Shown: positions 11,918-25,691 of the stretch, piece by piece
Position numbering within the stretch: the stretch's first letter is position 1
Layout: each line of letters begins with the position of its first letter
From: Acholoe squamosa
Lineage: Eukaryota > Annelida > Polychaeta > Phyllodocida > Polynoidae
NCBI GenBank assembly: GCA_949317995.1
Contig: OX439040.1
Span: 75,737,972-75,801,971, forward strand
Reading direction: 5' to 3'
DNA length: 64,000 nt
Notes under the pieces: generated by a model
What the model was told of the DNA's origin: nothing
The model's input: the letters and a program-made list of their open reading frames with translations, nothing else
The model's database searches: none
Position numbers and translations under genes: made by a program

Positions 11918-12429
11918 CTGCACAGGAAGATTAGTAGTCATGTTAAATATACAATTAAATGAATAAGAAATAGTCAGAAACTGATCAGAAACTTCATTTA
12001 ATACAAGAAGATTATATATATTAATGTTATAAACAATCTAGAGAATTGAAAAGAAAGTAACAGTGCCTGCAATTTTTGATAGGCTAGTTTAAAAAGTTAC
12101 AAAAGATCAAAAATAATGAAAGAGAAATTATGTTTTTTATGCGAATTTGATTTTTTTTTCAATATATATAATATTCCTTTGACTAACAGGTGTAATCCTT
12201 AGTCCAGCCTCTATACTATATCACCAAAATATATTCTCATATGCAAAAGGGGATATTTTCATTTTATTATGCTGAAGGATTTTGTGGTTAATCAGGAAGT
12301 GGACATCAAATCCAAGTACCTCAGAACTTAGAATAAACCACAGAAGATGTCAGAGTATATTTGACATGTTTAACAGGTGGTATCTAACATTTCAACCGGC
12401 TAAACAGAAAGTAAAATGAGACAACTTAC

Positions 12430-12534
12430 TTCTAACTTCTGAGATTGGACCGAACTCAGCCTCGAAGGTGTGCGGACCAACAAAAACCTCCTGTCCTGGG
12501 TGACTGGCCGCTATATCACTCATATCCACTTTAG
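12430..12534 (-). CDS. Juxtamembrane extracellular exon (symmetrical phase 1-1)
   Basis: A 105-nt exon with acceptor TTAATATGTTGTAG and donor GTAAGTTG, both on the minus strand. It is in phase 1 at both ends. The 34 full codons begin KVDMSDIAASHPGQEVFVGP and end HTFEAEFGPISEVR, with no stop in frame. It is mildly acidic, has no cysteine, and sits directly before the transmembrane exon in the transcript, so it likely forms the membrane-proximal stalk. Because its length is a multiple of three and it is symmetrical, it could be skipped without changing frame. The two other frames contain stops. The family is not recognised. Confidence 0.77.
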
Positions 12535-13329
12535 CTACAACATATTAAAATACATTCATGGGAAATTTAAAAACATTTCAAAAAGGAATTGCCCAAGAGT
12601 CCGTCTGTATATCATTACAGCATGTTCAGCTTCATTCAGAATTGAATGATTTTTCATTAACACAACAATTAACATTTTTATAAGTCATTGAATTAAATAA
12701 AAGCTCCCTTTTATGAAATTATAGCAATTGCCTCAAAAGAAATACAGAATTACCCCAGTCAGAAATTTTCTAAATTAAAGAATCTCATTGTTAGTCAATA
12801 GACTGTTCCTGCCAGCTCTACCTGATCTGCTATACCAAGCCCTTTCTAAACAAGTTCAGTTTTGGTAATGATCTTATGTTCCCATTATTTGAAATGTACA
12901 GACATACAAGTTATTAATAAGACTGCAATTAAAGAGACATAGTCCAATTTTTTTTTTCATTTTTAAAATCCTATTCAAATGTATTCCATACACTGTCAAA
13001 AACATCATATCTAGGTGTTAGTGGACCATCCCTTGGTATCTTTAGCTCATACAACCTTATAAATAAAGGGGTCCTGTGGACCTATCCATAGGCATTTTGC
13101 AGTGTATTTCCAATGGATGGGCATTTGACATGCACTCCAAAAGTAGGAAATTGGGTGTAAATCCTTCAAATATAGGCTTAAATATGGGTAAGGAGAGCAA
13201 ATAAAGTAGGTACCATAGGAAGTTGGATCTATGTGAACATCTTGTTTAATTTTTGAGAAGATTAAGTTTTGAGCCCCAATCATCTGACTATGCCACTTTG
13301 AATTATAAAGATTCATGTAATATGCTCAC

Positions 13330-13446
13330 TTTTCTCTCTAATCCACTCGTCGTCGCTGATTTTTGACCCCCTGTAGTAGTTGTCGCTGCCTGGCCGCATG
13401 TCTTCCACCGCCTGGTGGTCACTTGTCTCATACTCATAGTCATCAT
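13330..13446 (-). CDS. Acidic, tyrosine-rich extracellular exon (symmetrical phase 1-1)
   Basis: A 117-nt minus-strand exon with acceptor GGTATATTTTCAG and donor GTGAGCATA, phase 1 at both ends. The 38 full codons include DDYEYETSDHQAVEDMRPGS followed by DNYYRGSKISDDEWIREK. Several tyrosines lie in acidic context (DDYEYE), the kind of setting in which secretory-pathway tyrosine sulfation occurs; this is inference only. Its layout resembles the exon at 43692-43751: an acidic start, then SD, then G followed by NYY. The two may be duplicates. It joins the exon at 12430 in frame through an ACT codon. The region is surrounded by AT-rich intron. Confidence 0.75.
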
Positions 13447-15666
13447 CTGAAAATATACCAATGTAGAAGTTAATAGGACTCTAATGGCAATTCCCTATGT
13501 CATCAGCAAGCACTTCTGTAAGGTCCTACTGTGTACCTATAACTTAAGAGGGCCTAGTCATAGCGTCCTTTGTAGAGTTTTAAAATGCTGCATTTCTACT
13601 TCCTGAAGAAGGAGACATGCATCATACAACCCTAGAAGGATCAAACTCACGGGGCAAATGCTTCTCTCAAACTTTCTCCTAGACATCCGTTACTTTGTAC
13701 ACTTCACTTCAGGTGTCCCCACTGCAGACTCTATAGTTGGTTTTACGAGTTTTACGAGGGCAATGCTCATCACTTTCTTTTTCAGTGGTTGCATATTCAA
13801 ATATCCTATATGAGGAGATACCAAAGACAATCAACCTTTGGATCATCTATTATCATTGGATGGCAGATTTCTGATATCACATTTCTTGTCAGTAAAACCT
13901 CAAAAGTGTGCAAAAAAAAGACACTATCAAGGTAAACCCTTCTTTGCCACATATGATCTATGGCACTGTCTTCCCCATTGCCTCCTCCCAACCCACTCCA
14001 TTGTTAAACAATAAGCACCTAATAAAGATACTATTGAATTACAAAATTATGGTATAGTATTTGAGTTGGAGGTTGTCAAATTTCAGAAAAGTGCAAAAAC
14101 CCTTATCAAAAACCTTTTTGAAAAACCCTTTTTTGCTATATTGACCTATAGTCTCCTCTTCCCTACTGCCTCCACACCCAGCTACCTTGTGCTCCCAGAA
14201 ACCTGTATGATACATGGGGTGGGGATGTAGATTTAATCAGAGCGTGTCGGTTGGGCTAATCCCCGTACATCCAGGTTATCCTGGTGGGGGCAGGGGGCGC
14301 CCCTGTTTGGTATGTATTTATGTATTTGGTAGGATTGGACAGGATAGGTATATAGCCTGTAGGCCACCTGGACACTAACCAATCTCTAACCCAGGCTCAT
14401 CCATACCTCCGATATCCCATATTTCTTATAATGATCCTCATGCAGCCCCACATTTCCTATAGATAAGGCACAACTAGCAGCTACATATCCATAAGCTTAT
14501 AGGAGGCAGAACAGGGGGGCCAGGGTGCCAGCTTCCCCCCCCCCCCCTCAAACTTTAAACTAAGGCGATGGGGAAGAGTATGTTTTGCCAACCCCTTTAT
14601 CTTTGGGGAACTAAATATAGGCTATATAGAAATGGCCTAAAATACAACAAAATCAAGGTAAAATTCCTAAATTCTCTCTCACAAAGGCCATAATTTATTG
14701 AGGTACCAAGTAAATGGGAAAAATCTTAAAAGGTTGAAACTTTCCCCAACACTAAACCACCATTACTAAATGTTTAAACCCTTGCCACCCCCAAAGGCTA
14801 CGCCTTACATACAGTTGATTTTTTTCCTCAGAAAAGCCCTCTTTTCATGACTCTCCATGATAAAATACAGTTTCCCCTGGCATAGTGATAAATATCTGGA
14901 TGTAATCAGGTGCTAGGACCAAGGAAATTGTCTCCAATCAACAGGACAAAGTCTATTGGACTTTTTGCTATGAAATTTCAGTTCTCCCATTTTGAATGTC
15001 TTTCCCTGATTCATGATGAAAGAATTCCATGACATTCAATAACTTACTTGTCAACTCTTCCAATCCATGACTCATAATACATTGTAAAAGTCAAACAACT
15101 ATGCCATCCCCTACTCACCAAACTGTTCACAAAATCTTCCCAGTTAGTTGAGAATATCATTTGAAGGCAAAAGGGGTTAGAAATTCCTATGGCATTATGA
15201 AAAGTGACATTGATCTATTCATGCCATATCAAAGTACTGATCCCCTCCTCCTCTCCCTCTCTATATGGTTAGTCACACTTTGTCTGGCATAATGTGGGGA
15301 TGAGAATGATGGGGCAGGGTTAGAGAGGGCATGAGAGGTGATGGATTCACATTAGGAACTTGCCGATTTGGGTCGGAGTAACTGGGCTTTTATTCAGATA
15401 CCTTGAGATGTCTGAATATGTTACATGACTGGCTCTGCCATTTGGATAGGGACCTTTGATTTAGCATCTGCAATCAATTCTAGGAATGATTCTCATAACT
15501 TTAGATGATGTGACAGAGTGGTCAGAATTACTGGTTTTAGAATTATTGAACTTTCCAATAGTTGGAAATAGTTCTATCCACATGTATGATTACTTATCTT
15601 ATTTTCTGGAATTCTGAAAGCGCTAAAACAAGTTTCCGTTATATACCACACAGAGGTGAACACAAG

Positions 15667-15863
15667 TACTGTAAAACCCTGCATATAAGCTGTACCCACA
15701 TATACACTTTTCACTGACTTGGAAAGATGCTCATTCCTTGCTACAGTCTATAATTCAAAACCCCTTGTATTCACCGCACCCCGAGATCAGGGCAATGCTT
15801 AAGTTGCACTAGGGCCTTGAGATGGTCTATAAGCCACAGCTTATACTCAGAGTTTTATGGTAG
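15667..15863. mobile_element. MITE with TACNGTAAAAC-type ends
   Basis: Begins TACTGTAAAACCCTGCATAT and ends with the inverted counterpart ATACTCAGAGTTTTATGGTA. TATAAGC occurs beside both ends. Same family as 8034 and 53381. Confidence 0.7.
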
Positions 15864-16338
15864 TTCTGACAGCAAGTGTTAAAAAGAACAGGTACTTTTT
15901 GGTTTTGGTCCGTGTCAGTAGAATGATGTATTTACAGTTTTTGCTGCTAGAGCATAGAACCTGATGCTAAAAGCAAATTAAAAACAGGCTGTGAGAGGTT
16001 TCATAGAACTTGCCATGCTTCCACATGTAGAATAAAGAGTCTCTAATCCAATATGTTTCCTTTCAAAATACCCTACATGGTCTCTGTATACATATGTATG
16101 CTATGTCGAAATGATGAATCATCAGCGTATAATTCAATGTCACTCGTCTTGATGGGTAAGAGAGATTACTTTCACAGAAAATATGTTTTTAGTGCGTTTA
16201 ACATCTAGGCGTCTTGCCAACTGTGTGATTTGGTGTGATTAATAACAAGGCTGATGTATGTTTTGATATCTGATGGTGCTGAAGCAGACATATTGCTATA
16301 CACTGCTCACAGATGTTCCTGAATGGGAATATTTCATA

Positions 16339-16485
16339 CACTGTGAAATATAACTTGAATTTACCACGGATCCTCATAGAACTGAACAGTGCACCGCAGA
16401 AGCCCCAGGTGGTAGTAAAGATTTACACAAATGTAAGAGGAATCTCTGTGAAAATAATGATGGATCTCTGGCATTTTTTACAGTG
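16339..16485. mobile_element. Short MITE with CACTG ends and TA target duplication
   Basis: Begins CACTGTGAAATATAACTTGA and ends GCATTTTTTACAGTG, with TA on each side. The interior words GAACAGTG, AGAAGCCCCAGGTGG and GGAATCTCTGTGAAAATAAT recur in the elements at 19110, 28546, 62090 and 63491. Confidence 0.7.
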
Positions 16486-18234
16486 TAGAGAAATAGATAA
16501 AATTTAATTTTATGTTGAGTAGAGATTGAACCCGTCAGGGCACTATTGACTAGACGGTATACACAAAGCATGCCATGGCAATACTAAACCATAGGGAATT
16601 GACCCCCCCCCCAGTATAGAGCACTGACTTATGGCCTTCTACCGGGGATGGTGCATTTCGGGTTTCACACCAGTGCCCTCGTGAAAAGGCTATAACTTTC
16701 AATATAAGGCTGTGGATAGATGTGGTAGCAGGCAGGGTAGGGGTCATTAGTTGATGTGTGGGAGATTGGGTGGGCATGACTCTTTGTGAACACCCAGATT
16801 TAAAGGCCTTCTATATCACATACAAACTGGAAACACAGTGAAATAGGCAGAATGTAAATCTCACAAATTGAAACATTTGAATGTGTGTTTCTCATGTAGT
16901 AAATGTAGGAGTAGATCTACAGATTTTCTTGAACAAGGTGAAAATAGAGTGATAACTAGGGATATATATTCAAGAACATTGAATTATACATTTATACTTT
17001 CGGATATATGATTAATATATGAAAAACCATACACTCTTCTTGGAACTTTGTCGCAATGTTCATGGGATCTCTCTAATATAAGAAACCCAATAACTAAAGC
17101 CTGGAGATTTGTTTGTTGTAAATATGGTAATGATCATAATTAAGAAATGCCCCAGTTACCAGAGACCTAGCAAATGTCTAGCAAGATCTAATCTTAAATA
17201 TCAGTGAAGCTTCATAGATTCTGCTAGCATATGTGATTTGCAGTTAAGTTTGCACAGAACAAGAACTCTTATCACCCAGGTAAAGATGCATTGGTATCAT
17301 TTATGCAGTCATAGCACATGGAACAGGCAACATGTGTGACTAGGCAAGCAAAACCACCCCTCTGCAGGGAAATTCATTATCAAAGTTCATCTTAAGATCT
17401 TTAAAATGATACATCATTTGTTTAAATATCCCTAGTAATTATGTTAGTACCCCTCCTTGAACATAGGTTGGCATTCATATCTGAAATCGACGATTAAGCT
17501 CTAAATACATTAAAAACCATAATAATGTCTGAAAATACAATAAATCAGCCTTTTTCATAAAAAATGCAAAACATTAAGGTGATTTTTATCATAGATTTTG
17601 ATCTACAAGGAATTTTCTATTTCTGTTTTCAGTTTTGGGTTTTTGATGAGTGTCTCCGAAAATTGGCATCAAAATCTGCAAATCTTGATTATCGGAATGG
17701 TTGCCATGGCAACCAGTAACAGGCATATTGGTTGATTTCTCATGAAAAATTTTCATTTTACCAACCAAATATGGGCCATTTTTACCAAAAACCGTGCATT
17801 TTAAATGAAACTATTGAATTGTGCATAAAAAATGTATTTTTATAATGATTTTAGAGTAATTTTGCCTCCCAATGCCCCCTAGTGGCCAAATGGGGAATTA
17901 AAATTCACTGTGGAGGCGTGTTCTCCCTTGATGGGTCACATGTGCTTTGGATTCTATTTTGGATAACGTAACTTAATAAAAACATAGCACCGCATCTAAG
18001 GGCCATCCTTACTTAGAGTAGATTCCAAAAGCAACCATTGGTCCTAAGTTAGGTTAGGACCTACACTTTCAACCCTTTCATTATTATGCAGATTATAGTG
18101 AATACCCAATAAAAACTATCAGAGGTAACAAGGGCCCTAACATTGTCCAGTTTCCTTACACAATGGAATTAGATGCTAGGGGCTACATCATGGCTTCTTT
18201 TATAACTGTGGCCATTAAATACCCACATGCTGTT

Positions 18235-18545
18235 TACCAAAGTGGCCGCCATTTTGTGACCACGGTGTTCATTTTGTTATCATGGTGGCCATTTTACTAG
18301 CACCACCATGTAGTGTCTATTGAGAAAATTCCTTCATGTGATGCAGGGACCGACATAAATGCCATCCATCATTTTGTTTTGGCATTGATGCCCAAAGGCT
18401 TTCGTGCTTCGTGGCGAATGGGGAAGATATTCCCAGAGAGCATCGTAGATAAAAATGTCCTGAAGGATCTTCCTGACAGAATTCCCTTCTGTCCCATGGC
18501 AAGAGTTTATGGACCTAATCTTGCTCGATTTCCCTTCTAGACCCT
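18235..18545 (+). repeat. Repeat with GGCCGCCATTTTG words and a conserved short reading frame
   Basis: 18235-18300 contains alternating CCATTTTGTG and CATGGTGGCCATTTTA words. The following part resembles the reverse complement of 22395-22530: GTGTCTATTGA, then CGACATAAATGCCATCCATC and ATTTTGTTTTGGCATTGATG. Translated, both give a D-N-I-HFVL-LMP stretch (here TDINAIHHFVLALMP). The frame here runs from ATG at 18313 to TAG at 18540 (75 residues), with no domain recognised. Confidence 0.4.
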
Positions 18546-19109
18546 GGTAATCACAATTTTTACTCAGTCCTGCTCGGGAAGTGTTTGCCAAGTCTGTCTG
18601 TGAATCAGACGTCCTTTGGGTGCTCTTTTTAATCCTTCTGAGACTGCATAATGTCTAGATCTATGTCTTAATGCACCATGCAGATTTGTGTGGCATGATG
18701 CATTATTTATTCCAAGCACCTCTTTGGTGCATCATGCCAACCCTCTGGGAGTGCTTCATCTTGGTATGTGACATAAATGCAGTCCTGTTGAGTTACAAAT
18801 TTGAGCCTTTGACACCTACATGGAACATTGATGAGTTACCTCCTATATGACTGTATCATGCATCATGACAATGCTTTGGCATGATACATTAAAGTGCTAT
18901 GTGATGTTTCTGTCTGTCTTTCTCTGTGAACCACTACTACATTTGTCTCAGCCTTGGAACTATTGATAATATTTAGTGAATTTTAGTCCAGTTCTACCTA
19001 ATATAAACTGTGCTCAGTATCTTTATAGCTGTTTTGGAAGAAGATTACAGCTCATCATAGTTTCGTTGGCAAATCATTGTTATTGGTTAAAAGCAATGGT
19101 TTTTATTTA

Positions 19110-19301
19110 CCCTGTGAAAAAAAGTTGAATCTACCTTGGATCCTTGTAAAACTGAACAATGATCTGACGTAAATGTAAAGCATTGAGGCAGTGTAGTTTT
19201 CAGATGGCAGAACGGTGGTACATATGCACAAGTATCCCCTGTGAAAATAAAGACAGATCACTGAATTGCACCATCATTTTGCAGAACTTCTTTTTACAGC
19301 A
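19110..19301. mobile_element. CACTG-type MITE, diverged copy
   Basis: Begins CCCTGTGAAAAAAAGTTGAA and ends ACTTCTTTTTACAGC. Shared interior GGATCCTTGTAAAACTGAAC and CTGTGAAAATAAAGACAGAT. Confidence 0.6.
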
Positions 19302-20989
19302 TAACTTATTACAATATGTTATAAATAAATGGAATATGGTCAAGAAAATAGACTAAAATATTACCTAAGTCTTTGAAAACTGCTTGTATATTACGTATGT
19401 CTAGATGTTATTATGATGCACTACTGAAGTGGGTTATTGTTCTCTTCCACAGACTGAGGAAATAACCCTGTAAAACTTGCTCAAAACAAAATGTGCATGT
19501 GAATTGGAATAGGGCAGAGCTTAATTTACCTTATCCAATGCCCTTTTCTCTGACTGCTACATTTCACAACCCCTCTCAAAGGACTTTTCAACTTTCCCTC
19601 TACCAAAGCTCCAGAAAGTCTACATGTGTCTCTTTCCTTAGACACCTTACCCCATCCCCCCTACCTGAGCCCAATAGCTCTATCACTTTATACAGCTCTT
19701 CAATAAAATCTGCTCACAACAACACTTCCCTCAGCCATCTTCCACCTTTAGAACAGCCTCATCCTAAAACCATTACCATACATCTATGCCTCCTGAAATA
19801 TCATGGCATGACTGTGATCGATCAGTGATTCTGATTGGGAGATGAAAGAATGACAGTGAATGGCCAATAAGGAGGTGAGTAGTAGGTGCCTTCGCACTCA
19901 AGGCGCTAGGCTCCTTTAGGCAGCTAGTCGCGAGTGGAGCGTTGCCTCGGCAGGCATCGATTGGCAGATGATGAATGTCAGCTTGCTATTGTGACACAAC
20001 GGGGCGGAGAGGGGCTGGTCGGGTCCTTACATTACCATAGCCTTCACAATAGTTCTACTGTACATGCAAGACTAGGGTGAATATAAGGTCTACTCTTGGG
20101 ATCTTCTGAATTTTGTTCCTGAATCTCCATGGACATCCTTTGCCTCAAAATAAGTAATTTCAATGCAATGGTAAAATGCTTTTTAATTCCTAAATCTAAA
20201 ATACAGTAAGCAATCAATAGTTTCTAGATTCCCAATCGAGGTCCAAAGGCAAAATAAGAACATGAATACAGATGGCAGGTGTAACACACAAACATACACC
20301 GATCATGCCAATATTTCATTGAAGACAGCTACCCCACCACCAGACCATGCGATGTAACCAGCTATCTCAAGTGCTATCACTGAGTAAGGATAACGAGAGT
20401 GCCTAATCACTCACACCCACAGTATCAGGATCTGTGGCAGCGCTTCAACCCATCTCCCAACATTCACGCCCTGTCTACATGTCAGTTTGCGTTGCTTTGG
20501 TGTGCTTTTGGTGTCCGAGCCTTGTTTACATAGATGGAGTCCTCTCAGTCACATGTGGATAATAGAGTGTGCCAAGTGTGACATTGCGTACAGTTCAGTG
20601 AGACTTTTGGATGACTTACCACCATGTCCACACATGTAGTGGTCCCTAGGGGAAAGAAATTTGAATCTCATATCACTGAGGGGTGGCGTAAACAAGTTTC
20701 CTAGTTGAAAACTTGTAAAGTTCAGAAAAGTAGCAATACATCACACAAACAATTGATGGCATATTTCATTTTACTCTCATGAATACTAAGAATATCCGTT
20801 TTTCCGCAATTTTCTATCGTCTGTCCTTTATTATGAAAACTTGGTATAGCAGCACTCAAATGAAAGAAAATCTTCATTGCTGCAATAAACATGTCCAAAA
20901 GAGAACCTGAAGGTGTCAACTTTACACTTGGTATACTGTGAGGCTTATATTATAGAACTGTACTAAGAGCCAAAAACCAGGTCCCAGTT

Positions 20990-22215
20990 GGGCCCAAAAG
21001 GTTATAGTTCTTGGGCCCAAATGAGGCTCTGTTGTGTCTGAGTACCAATCCTGGATAGTAAACCACACAATGCATTTTAGATTGCTATATATGCCTGGGG
21101 AACCCAAATCACTTTGCTAGACATGGGTTGCTGAGCTTAGCATAACCAGGGGAACATATAATAAAACCGTAGTGTTGTAGATTTTAATAGAATAATAGAG
21201 AATAGACCTGTGAGACATGGCGCGGCAACTTGTAATCTTGTGTCTAGTGATAGAATAATAGGAAAGCTAACTTCAAAGGCAATTAAAGGTTGTACCATCT
21301 GGCTCACCCTGTAACTCTTGTGCTGCCTTGTACTACTAGGTCTACTACCGAGATGTTCTGCCTGCCCATAGATGACCACTACAAATGGTAGAGGTGGGCA
21401 TGTTCAATGACCCAGAACCATATGCACCAAGGACCCCAGAATGACTAGGGCTGTGTGTGGCAGTCTTACCAACCCCAACAGCATACAGCTGGTCACAACC
21501 CCCTCCCCACCAAACTGGTAACCCCCTCCCCTCTGTAGACAGGGTACACCAAGAGGGTACACCAAGTTTAGCATTTGTCTCTCCATAGAGATTTATAGAG
21601 ATTCTAAACAGTAAATATCTTCTTCAAATACAGAATATATGATCCAAATGTACCATAACCCCGTGAGATGAAACCTTTAGTACATATATACAGCAATTTC
21701 AGACCACAGAATTATCAGATAAAGCCTACAGAGATGTATTGGTGAATCTTAATTTTGTCTTATGCTAATCTTCCATAGAGCTCCAGGAGCTGAAATGTCT
21801 AATCTAATCATAAAACCCAAACTGAACGTATATCACAAAAACAAGTTATCTACCATTAGTACATACATATGCTGATAACAATGCCTCAATATTGTGCCAA
21901 AATAGTCCATAGGAGAAGAACAGTGAATGAAAATAGAAATCAGGGCTCCCCTATCCCTTACACCGTGGCGACTCTGAACCATTGACTAGTCTACAAGTCT
22001 CACTAGTAGGACTTAGAGTCGCCGCGCTAATAATATGCCAATGTTGAAGCAATGGGATTGGTTGAAAATGACCTTGAGGCATGTCTGCATGATGGTGCCA
22101 CCTAGTGTTGGATACTAGTAGTAATTCCCATAGGTCAATGCGGTTTTGCATCTTGCAGGATTCTAAGGCTGGGCTGGGCAGCCCTAATATCTGGCAAAGT
22201 GACTTGGGGTCCTTT
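20990..22215 (+). repeat. Dispersed duplicated block with a 0.9-kb interruption
   Basis: 20990-21130 (GAGTACCAATCCTGGATAGT, CACTTTGCTAGACAT) and 22030-22210 (CCACCTAGTGTTGGATACTA, GCAGGATTCTAAGGCTG) match two adjacent parts of 34215-34535. The 0.9 kb between them is absent in the 34-kb copy. Confidence 0.65.
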
Positions 22216-22394
22216 GACATGTACCAATACTACACAGCTAAAAGTATTCTCAGGTTTACTATCCAACATAGGAACTGAAAACACACTATGATCGCAAGGA
22301 ACCCATACTATGTGCGGATTGAGAGTGCTTCTTAAGCACAGCCATGTAAAAGATCTGATTATGAGAATAGATGAGATTAGGTCAGTAAACATTT

Positions 22395-22640
22395 ATCTAC
22401 AGAAGGGGGAAGGGAAATCCATGGGGGTCAAAAGCATCAATGGCATTAATGTCAAGACAAAATGATTGATAGTATTCATATCAGCCAGCGAAGCATGTGC
22501 GTGAATATTTTTCAATAGACACGTTGTCTTAATGCAAATGAAATGGCTGTCATGATCACAAAATGGCTGCTGTGATAACAAAAACAGCATCCTGGTACTT
22601 AGGGAGCGCCATTATGAAAATGACTGCAATGTAGCAGCTA
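22395..22640 (-). repeat. Second copy of the 18.2-kb repeat, opposite orientation
   Basis: Read on the minus strand it has CCATTTTGTGATCATGACAG, GTGTCTATTGA and ATCATTTTGTCTTGACATTA. The translation ADMNTINHFVLTLMP parallels the other copy. The rest diverges. Confidence 0.4.
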
Positions 22641-23769
22641 CTTCTATTGTGTGAGGAAACCGGACCATGCCAAGATGATTTACGATCACCAGGGTATGCT
22701 CCCAGGATGCTGAGGTATTCAAATAAAAGGAAGTCTGATGAAAGAGAAGATGATGCAGGGGGGGTAGGGCCCTCATGTTTTGTGTTCACATTGATGGGTC
22801 ACAGCGTAATCTGCATGACAATGATGGCAGAGTTCGGGAATATTAACTTCTTTAGTGGATATTAATAAAGGGCAGTGATAGGTCACTGATTTATATTGCT
22901 ATGCACAGTGACAGAAAGGGAGGAATGGAGGGAGGTATAATGAATAGATAAGGTTTGTCAGCCACATAAAATCATGAAAACTTAGAGGCTAAGCTGGAAG
23001 CAAAAAGAGGTCCTATATATTTAGATTTCCACGCATAACAAACCATTTTGGCAACTACTACCTATACCTAGTATTGAGAACATCATGGGCATCCTTTATT
23101 TTGAATTGGGTGTAGTGACAAGTTTTACTTTAATAAGGTCAAATACCAAAGGACTGCTGATGAGGCCCCTGAGGGCAAGGAACCTTTATTTGCACAAAAA
23201 GAAATGATTAGTAGAGCATGCCTCTGCATCAAACATTGAGGTCCCAAACCAATTACATTCTCCCAGTTCCCCTCAATGATTAGACAAAAAATTACCATAG
23301 GAATGTCTAGAGGTAAAGTAAAGTTTTTTCCTGGTTAAGATTCATCCTTTTATTAATGATATTCGAAATAGACATTTCATGACCTTGCCAATAGAAAATA
23401 GTTTAAGGTCTTTACATGATAAGAACTGCATTTTCATATTTTCTAGGAACATTTGTAAATTTCAAATTCTTACTAACAAAAGCATCATTTACCTAAGGTT
23501 TCCATCCTTTAAATTTGGGTGTTCACAGAGAGGCACTGGTTAATAATAGGTCCTGCTCTATGAAAGATCCTCACAGAAAACACTGTACGTCAACATTCCG
23601 TTCTTGCTTTCATCAGACCAGGGGCATCAAATCATAAAGCTAGCCATTAGTCTATCTTATGGTGGCAAGAAGAAAACCATCATTTGTGGAAATGAAATGA
23701 TTTCTACCTCCCTGTGACATTGAATCATGAGTTGGGAGTTTATCATTCGATTTAGGATTTATATACAGT

Positions 23770-24220
23770 ATAAATGGCCCCTGAAGTAAAACCCTCTGGA
23801 TATGTCAGTGTATATATGTTACAAAGCCTGCAAATGAATGCAAAGTGAGTTCTGTGAATACCGTCAGAGACAGCTGTGTACACTATCCTTTTAACATCAA
23901 GCCCCAATTGCTTTTAACGTTTTGGCATCAAAAAGAATAAATGCTTTATTCCACTAAAACAAAGCCATATAAAAAGCTGCCTTAGCCTTCTTTTGTTTCT
24001 ATAAGAGCTATACTATGATAGTAGTATAAGACATTTGAGCCTGCCATGTAAAATTGAAAACTAAAAAAGGCTTCCCAGTGTCACTTTCTGAAAGTTTTTA
24101 GTATTATTTGTACAACATGGAATGCTTTGAAACAGCACCGGACCATATTCTGTAGAGGGAGCACATGTAGACTGGGGTGTGAAGACGGGCAGCTGTGCAC
24201 TCAAAAAACTGGATTCCTTA
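23770..24220 (+). repeat. Duplicon copy B, left fragment
   Basis: Matches 468-935 almost throughout by eye, including CCCTGAAGTAAAACCCTCTG and the run around AACAAAGCCATA. The next part of copy A (from 1150) resumes only at 29735, so about 5.5 kb of other sequence separates the two parts of copy B. Confidence 0.8.
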
Positions 24221-24376
24221 CTTCATACCTTGGAATTACTCATTATAGGAAATACTCTACTCAACCAACCTTTGGGCATGATCCACTACAGGAAGTCATT
24301 TCTCAAGACGGTACTACTGAACACAGCAACTATGATTTGAAGGCCTCAATATTAGAGTGGGTAACCATAGGTAATG

Positions 24377-24556
24377 CCCTACGACTGCTCTGATGTATGA
24401 CCAGCACTTAGAAATTATATAGGATTTGGTAGGGCAGTCGCACCATTGCAATCATAAGTAACCACTTGATGCAGGGCTGTAATGGCATCAGAGTGAGGGA
24501 TCCCACTGTGATTTAAGAGATTTAAGAGATCTAGTCATACCATCTTGGGAAATGCC
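24377..24556 (+). repeat. Dispersed repeat, copy without the tRNA element
   Basis: Resembles 37500-37687: CGACTGCTCTG, ATAGG then GGCAGT, GTAATGGCATCAGAGTG, TCTAGTCATACCATCTTG and GAAATGCCT. Here GAAATGCCT runs straight on into TCCTGC, giving a related empty site for the tRNA-bearing insertion at 37688. Confidence 0.6.
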
Positions 24557-25691
24557 TTCCTGCATTAGTAGGCTATCAAGGCAGTATTCAACTGGGGTTA
24601 AATCAATATAACTGACGATCAGAAAGCTTTCTGATGATTGGATGATCCTGCTGGAGAGGTTTGCTGTCACCAGACACTTGTCCCTGGGACTTATGTTATC
24701 TAGCAGTAGCACTTAGGATTTGATAGAGTAGTCATACCACTGGAGATACTGAGGTAAATTACTCTAATCAGCAGATAGTAGGTTTCTTCACCATGTGAAG
24801 CCAATAGCTATTGAAAGAAGTCACAGATATTGCAAGAAGCCCCTGGCCTGATTTCCAACCAAACGACACTTATGCAATGATTTTACTATAGTAGCATGAA
24901 GTATGAATTTTGGTTGCTTTTAGAACACAAGACCGAATCAGGGGTTAATTTACCAGAAAAAAAAGTAATGTGACTGCCTTCCATGCTAAGCTCACCCTCC
25001 TGCACTCTACTACCTCTGTGCATGGAGCCCCTACTCTGTCCACAATTTTAGAGTTTGTTGCCTTGTTTCTTGGAGCAGAAATGGAAATAAGAGGGTAGTT
25101 GGTTGGCATGAGGCAGTGAGTTTACACCACTTGTGTGACACCTTACCCCGCTCCCATGGCTGACCCACGACACGTGGCGTGTCACTATTACAGGGTAGGG
25201 GTGTTTGTTTGTGCGAGGCTATCAGGAAAGGTGTTTGGCATGGTATTTGTTATTTGGCTGGAGACCTGTCTGTATATTGGGGACATGATACAGACAGACC
25301 ATGCCTAAAGGAGTTACCAGTCAATCCACACTTACCAGTCAATCACCCTTTCATGCAAATGGTTTACCTGTCTCTCCTATAAAGATGTTTGGAATATAAA
25401 CTGTGATTGAAGATTTCAAACTTTCATCTAATGGAGCTGTTCAAGTGAACTATTCTCCAGGATCTGGGAAAAGTCAGACCTGGCCTGCAGTTATTTTATT
25501 CCCTCAATACATACAGGATTTGTTATTTTCTACTTGTTAAGGCCTTCCCTCATTTAGTGCTGTATTTGGCTCATTTCAGTGTGCTAGCTCCCATGGCTGA
25601 CCTGCAACACTTGATATGTAAGAACTAGATTAATGCATCATCTAAAGAAAACGGGGTTGATACAGTCCAGGAGGCATGATGCATGAATACA

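Noticed and set aside
13200-13316. Extra exon after the acceptor-like CATAGTCAG near 13262 on the minus strand
   Set aside because: The required phase-1 frame meets a stop and there is no donor before it.
9981-13446. Possible amyloid-precursor-like protein (acidic region, EVR before the membrane, EEG/EER-like tail)
   Set aside because: No NPTY-type tail motif, no E1/E2 domains and a different helix; the resemblance is too weak to name.
20614-20650. 26-nt candidate microexon between CTTTCCCCTAG and GTAAGTCATC on the minus strand
   Set aside because: Its length is not compatible with the phase-1 borders on both sides.
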